Origin: Eonycteris spelaea | Lineage: Eukaryota > Chordata > Mammalia > Chiroptera > Pteropodidae | Reading direction: 5' to 3' | Length of the DNA: 64,000 nt | Assembly (NCBI GenBank): GCA_003508835.1 | Contig: PUFA01000062.1 | Coordinates: 4,495,001 to 4,559,000, forward strand | Shown: positions 62,009 through 64,000 of the stretch, one piece after another | How the letters are laid out: each line of letters opens with the position of its first letter | How positions within the stretch are numbered: position 1 is the stretch's first letter | Program-made: the position numbers and the translations under genes | Notes under the pieces: model-generated | Told to the model about the DNA's origin: nothing | Databases searched by the model: none | What the model saw: the letters and a program-made list of their open reading frames with translations, nothing else

Positions 62009-64000
62009 CTATACAAAAGAAAAAAAAAGAAAAGAAAGTTCAGTATTCATATCATTCACAATGTCCAGCAAGAGGGAAACCTAATAGTAGTGGTTGGAGA
62101 ACAGGCTTGAAATAGGAGACACCAAGTGAACCCATTCCCAAATCATTCTGGACCCAAGTGTTTAAAAATTAAAACAGTCCTGGTGGGCTGAGATGATTCA
62201 AAGGACTCTGCTACTGGACATTGGTCTTCAGCTTTCTGTGTGTATTTCCTCTCCTCCCATCCGGACCGTAAATGGCTGGAGACCAGAACTCAGGCTGGAA
62301 ACGCACTTGCATTCCTATCCGCGTGGTGCTCCGCCCCCCTGGCGGTGCTCAGCACTTAACCCACACCACTTGATGTTGGCTGAGGTCAAAGGACATGGTT
62401 CTAGGGGCCCACCGCTAGTACAGCCGGTGTTTTAATGGGTTTTCCAGAAGCGAAGAAGGAATTGGCTAGGAGCCAGTCCTGATCTTTAGTCTCTATCTCC
62501 CCACGTCCGATCTCCATGTGCACTTTCACCACAGGCATTTGTGAGACAGCTGGGCACGATCGGGGATGTGATCACTCATACTGGGAGACAGTTATGCGAG
62601 TGGCCCACAGCGAATGGTCCGACTGCAGCGCAGTGAGCGCAGAGAGACATAGTCTAATCTATTCCTGAGTTCTCAGCTGGGTCCTCAGCGCTGTTCTGAG
62701 TTTAACCATACTCTGGACAAACCATTATGCTATTGATTGACTTGTAAAATTATATCATATGTGCCTCTTAAGCGGATTATCTTTATAACAAAGAATGATG
62801 TTTTTAGCTCTTCAAGGAAAAGTAACATGTAACTACAAGATATTCCATTACTTTCTAATAATGCGACTAATAACAACAAAAGGCAAGCAACTTTTTAAAA
62901 TGCTGAATGTTTTCATTATCCGAGCAATAGCACTGATAACAGTATATATGACACTATAATATTTATTGTAATTTTATCATTCAATTCTTAAGTATACCTT
63001 GATATCCATGGCTTTCCTCAAATTAGGAAATAAAGTTCTACTGAATTTGAGTTACATGGCAACATATGTATGAGAGGAATTTAGAGTGAGTTTTTCAAAA
63101 TAAGAAGCCTATGTTTTTTCTATAAGGAAGTCTGAGGAAAGTATGGTAATAAGCATGTCTGTGAAGGGCAAATATATCTGCAGCTGAAACCTCTCTCAAT
63201 AGCAAAGGAACTGCTTTTGTTAGCTCAAAGTTTCTCTGAACCTTTCTCAAGGCTTATGATACAAATCATGTGTGACCTCATTACCCTAGTTATAAAACAG
63301 AACTATGATATCTGGGCCAGAAGCCCAAGAGGTTTACCATAATACAAATGCTGTCAAAAGTATTACATCATAGCATACCTAACTCCATTTCTACCTGAGG
63401 CAGACTGACTTCCAGAACAGCCTGAGGACCTGGGTCAATTTCACCGCTCCTCTCCCAGTGGCTTGTCTGGACTTCAGAGATAGCCAGGCATCTAGCTGAG
63501 GTCTAGCCCTTGATAAAACCTGATTAGTCTCCTATCCCTAGGAGAACCCTCAGATCAACTTAAATTCACAGGAATCTTTCTTAGTAGAACATGGAACACA
63601 GTTTCTTGGAGCCATTGACAATTTCACTGGAACTATACCTACGGCTACCAATATAAATCGAAACCCCAACAATGACCTCAAAGCTCAACCTAATTCAAAG
63701 TAAGGAGTCACTCATCGTGTGCTTGCTCAAAGTGATCTAGCAGACTGCTTTATGACCAGAGTTTTGAGTGAACATGATAACCTCGCATAAGACAGGAAAC
63801 TAGTCCAAATATTTTTCTCTTAAAACTCAATGGCATTCCAATACAGCCCAGCTGCTCACACAGCTTATACAATTAAACTATTGTTTCTGTGCTTAGATGA
63901 GACGTCTCACAATCAGGAAAACATTCAGGATCTAATAAACATAACTATTTACCAGGTTCCAGGGAGAAAAACTGGTCAGCAACTGCGGCCTGGCCATCCT
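62009..64000 (-). other. EGF: EGF intron (3'-most, partial)
   Basis: Sequence 5' to the last EGF exon on the minus strand. I find no further EGF exon before the window ends. 62180-62640 is less AT-rich and has several CpGs ('ccgcgtggtgctccgccccc', 'gcacgatcggggatgtg') without a recognisable exon. The rest is ordinary AT-rich intron sequence. Confidence 0.6.

Noticed and set aside
61832..62110. + strand frame of 92 codons
   Set aside because: It is the antisense of the EGF last exon.
1..64000. CRISPR arrays, bacterial operons or phage genes
   Set aside because: No regularly spaced repeats or prokaryotic gene organisation; all evidence is mammalian nuclear DNA.

Overview
This is nuclear DNA from a placental mammal: AT-rich and CpG-poor, with spliced exons, old MIR, L2, L1M, MER5 and Tigger repeats, and microsatellites. 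I see no Alu, rodent B1/B2, carnivore tRNA-Lys SINE, bovine tRNA SINE or horse ERE. Two retroposed 5S-rRNA-derived elements, one short and one long with an extra 3' segment, resemble the MEG-RS/MEG-RL SINE types known from fruit bats (Pteropodidae). A megabat is therefore my best guess for the host; this is inference.

Layout. Positions 1-36.1 kb hold the 3' half of ELOVL6 on the + strand: part of a large intron (1-23232) and the last two coding exons (23233-23384 and 29962-30385). A long 3' UTR follows, probably to about 36.06 kb. The large intron carries a 5S-derived retroposon with an exact 11-bp target-site duplication (17767-18000). About 190 bp further on is a 3.84-kb nuclear copy of mitochondrial DNA (NUMT, 18194-22033). 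It runs on the minus strand from the 3' part of 16S rRNA through tRNA-Leu, ND1, the Ile/Gln/Met tRNAs, ND2, the Trp/Ala/Asn/OL/Cys/Tyr cluster, to the first third of COX1.

From 36.1 to about 60.7 kb I find no secure gene. The stretch holds a GC-rich block, LINE and MIR remnants, a second 5S retroposon inside an old LINE, a Tigger7/MER44-like DNA transposon, an L1M 3' end and simple repeats. Two short minus-strand reading frames (41.6-41.96 kb and 43.99-44.15 kb) look gene-like but I cannot assign them. At 61757-62008 on the minus strand is the last coding exon of EGF (pro-epidermal growth factor), with its 3' UTR at about 60.75-61.76 kb. ELOVL6 and EGF lie tail to tail, matching the known mammalian gene order EGF-ELOVL6 (human 4q25).

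The most notable observation is a one-base deletion in the last ELOVL6 exon (within 30132-30136). It breaks the frame although all 83 following codons remain intact and typical of the family. This is either an assembly error or a very recent truncating allele. No undescribed multi-gene system is visible; the novelty is in the retroposons, the NUMT and the frame breaks.
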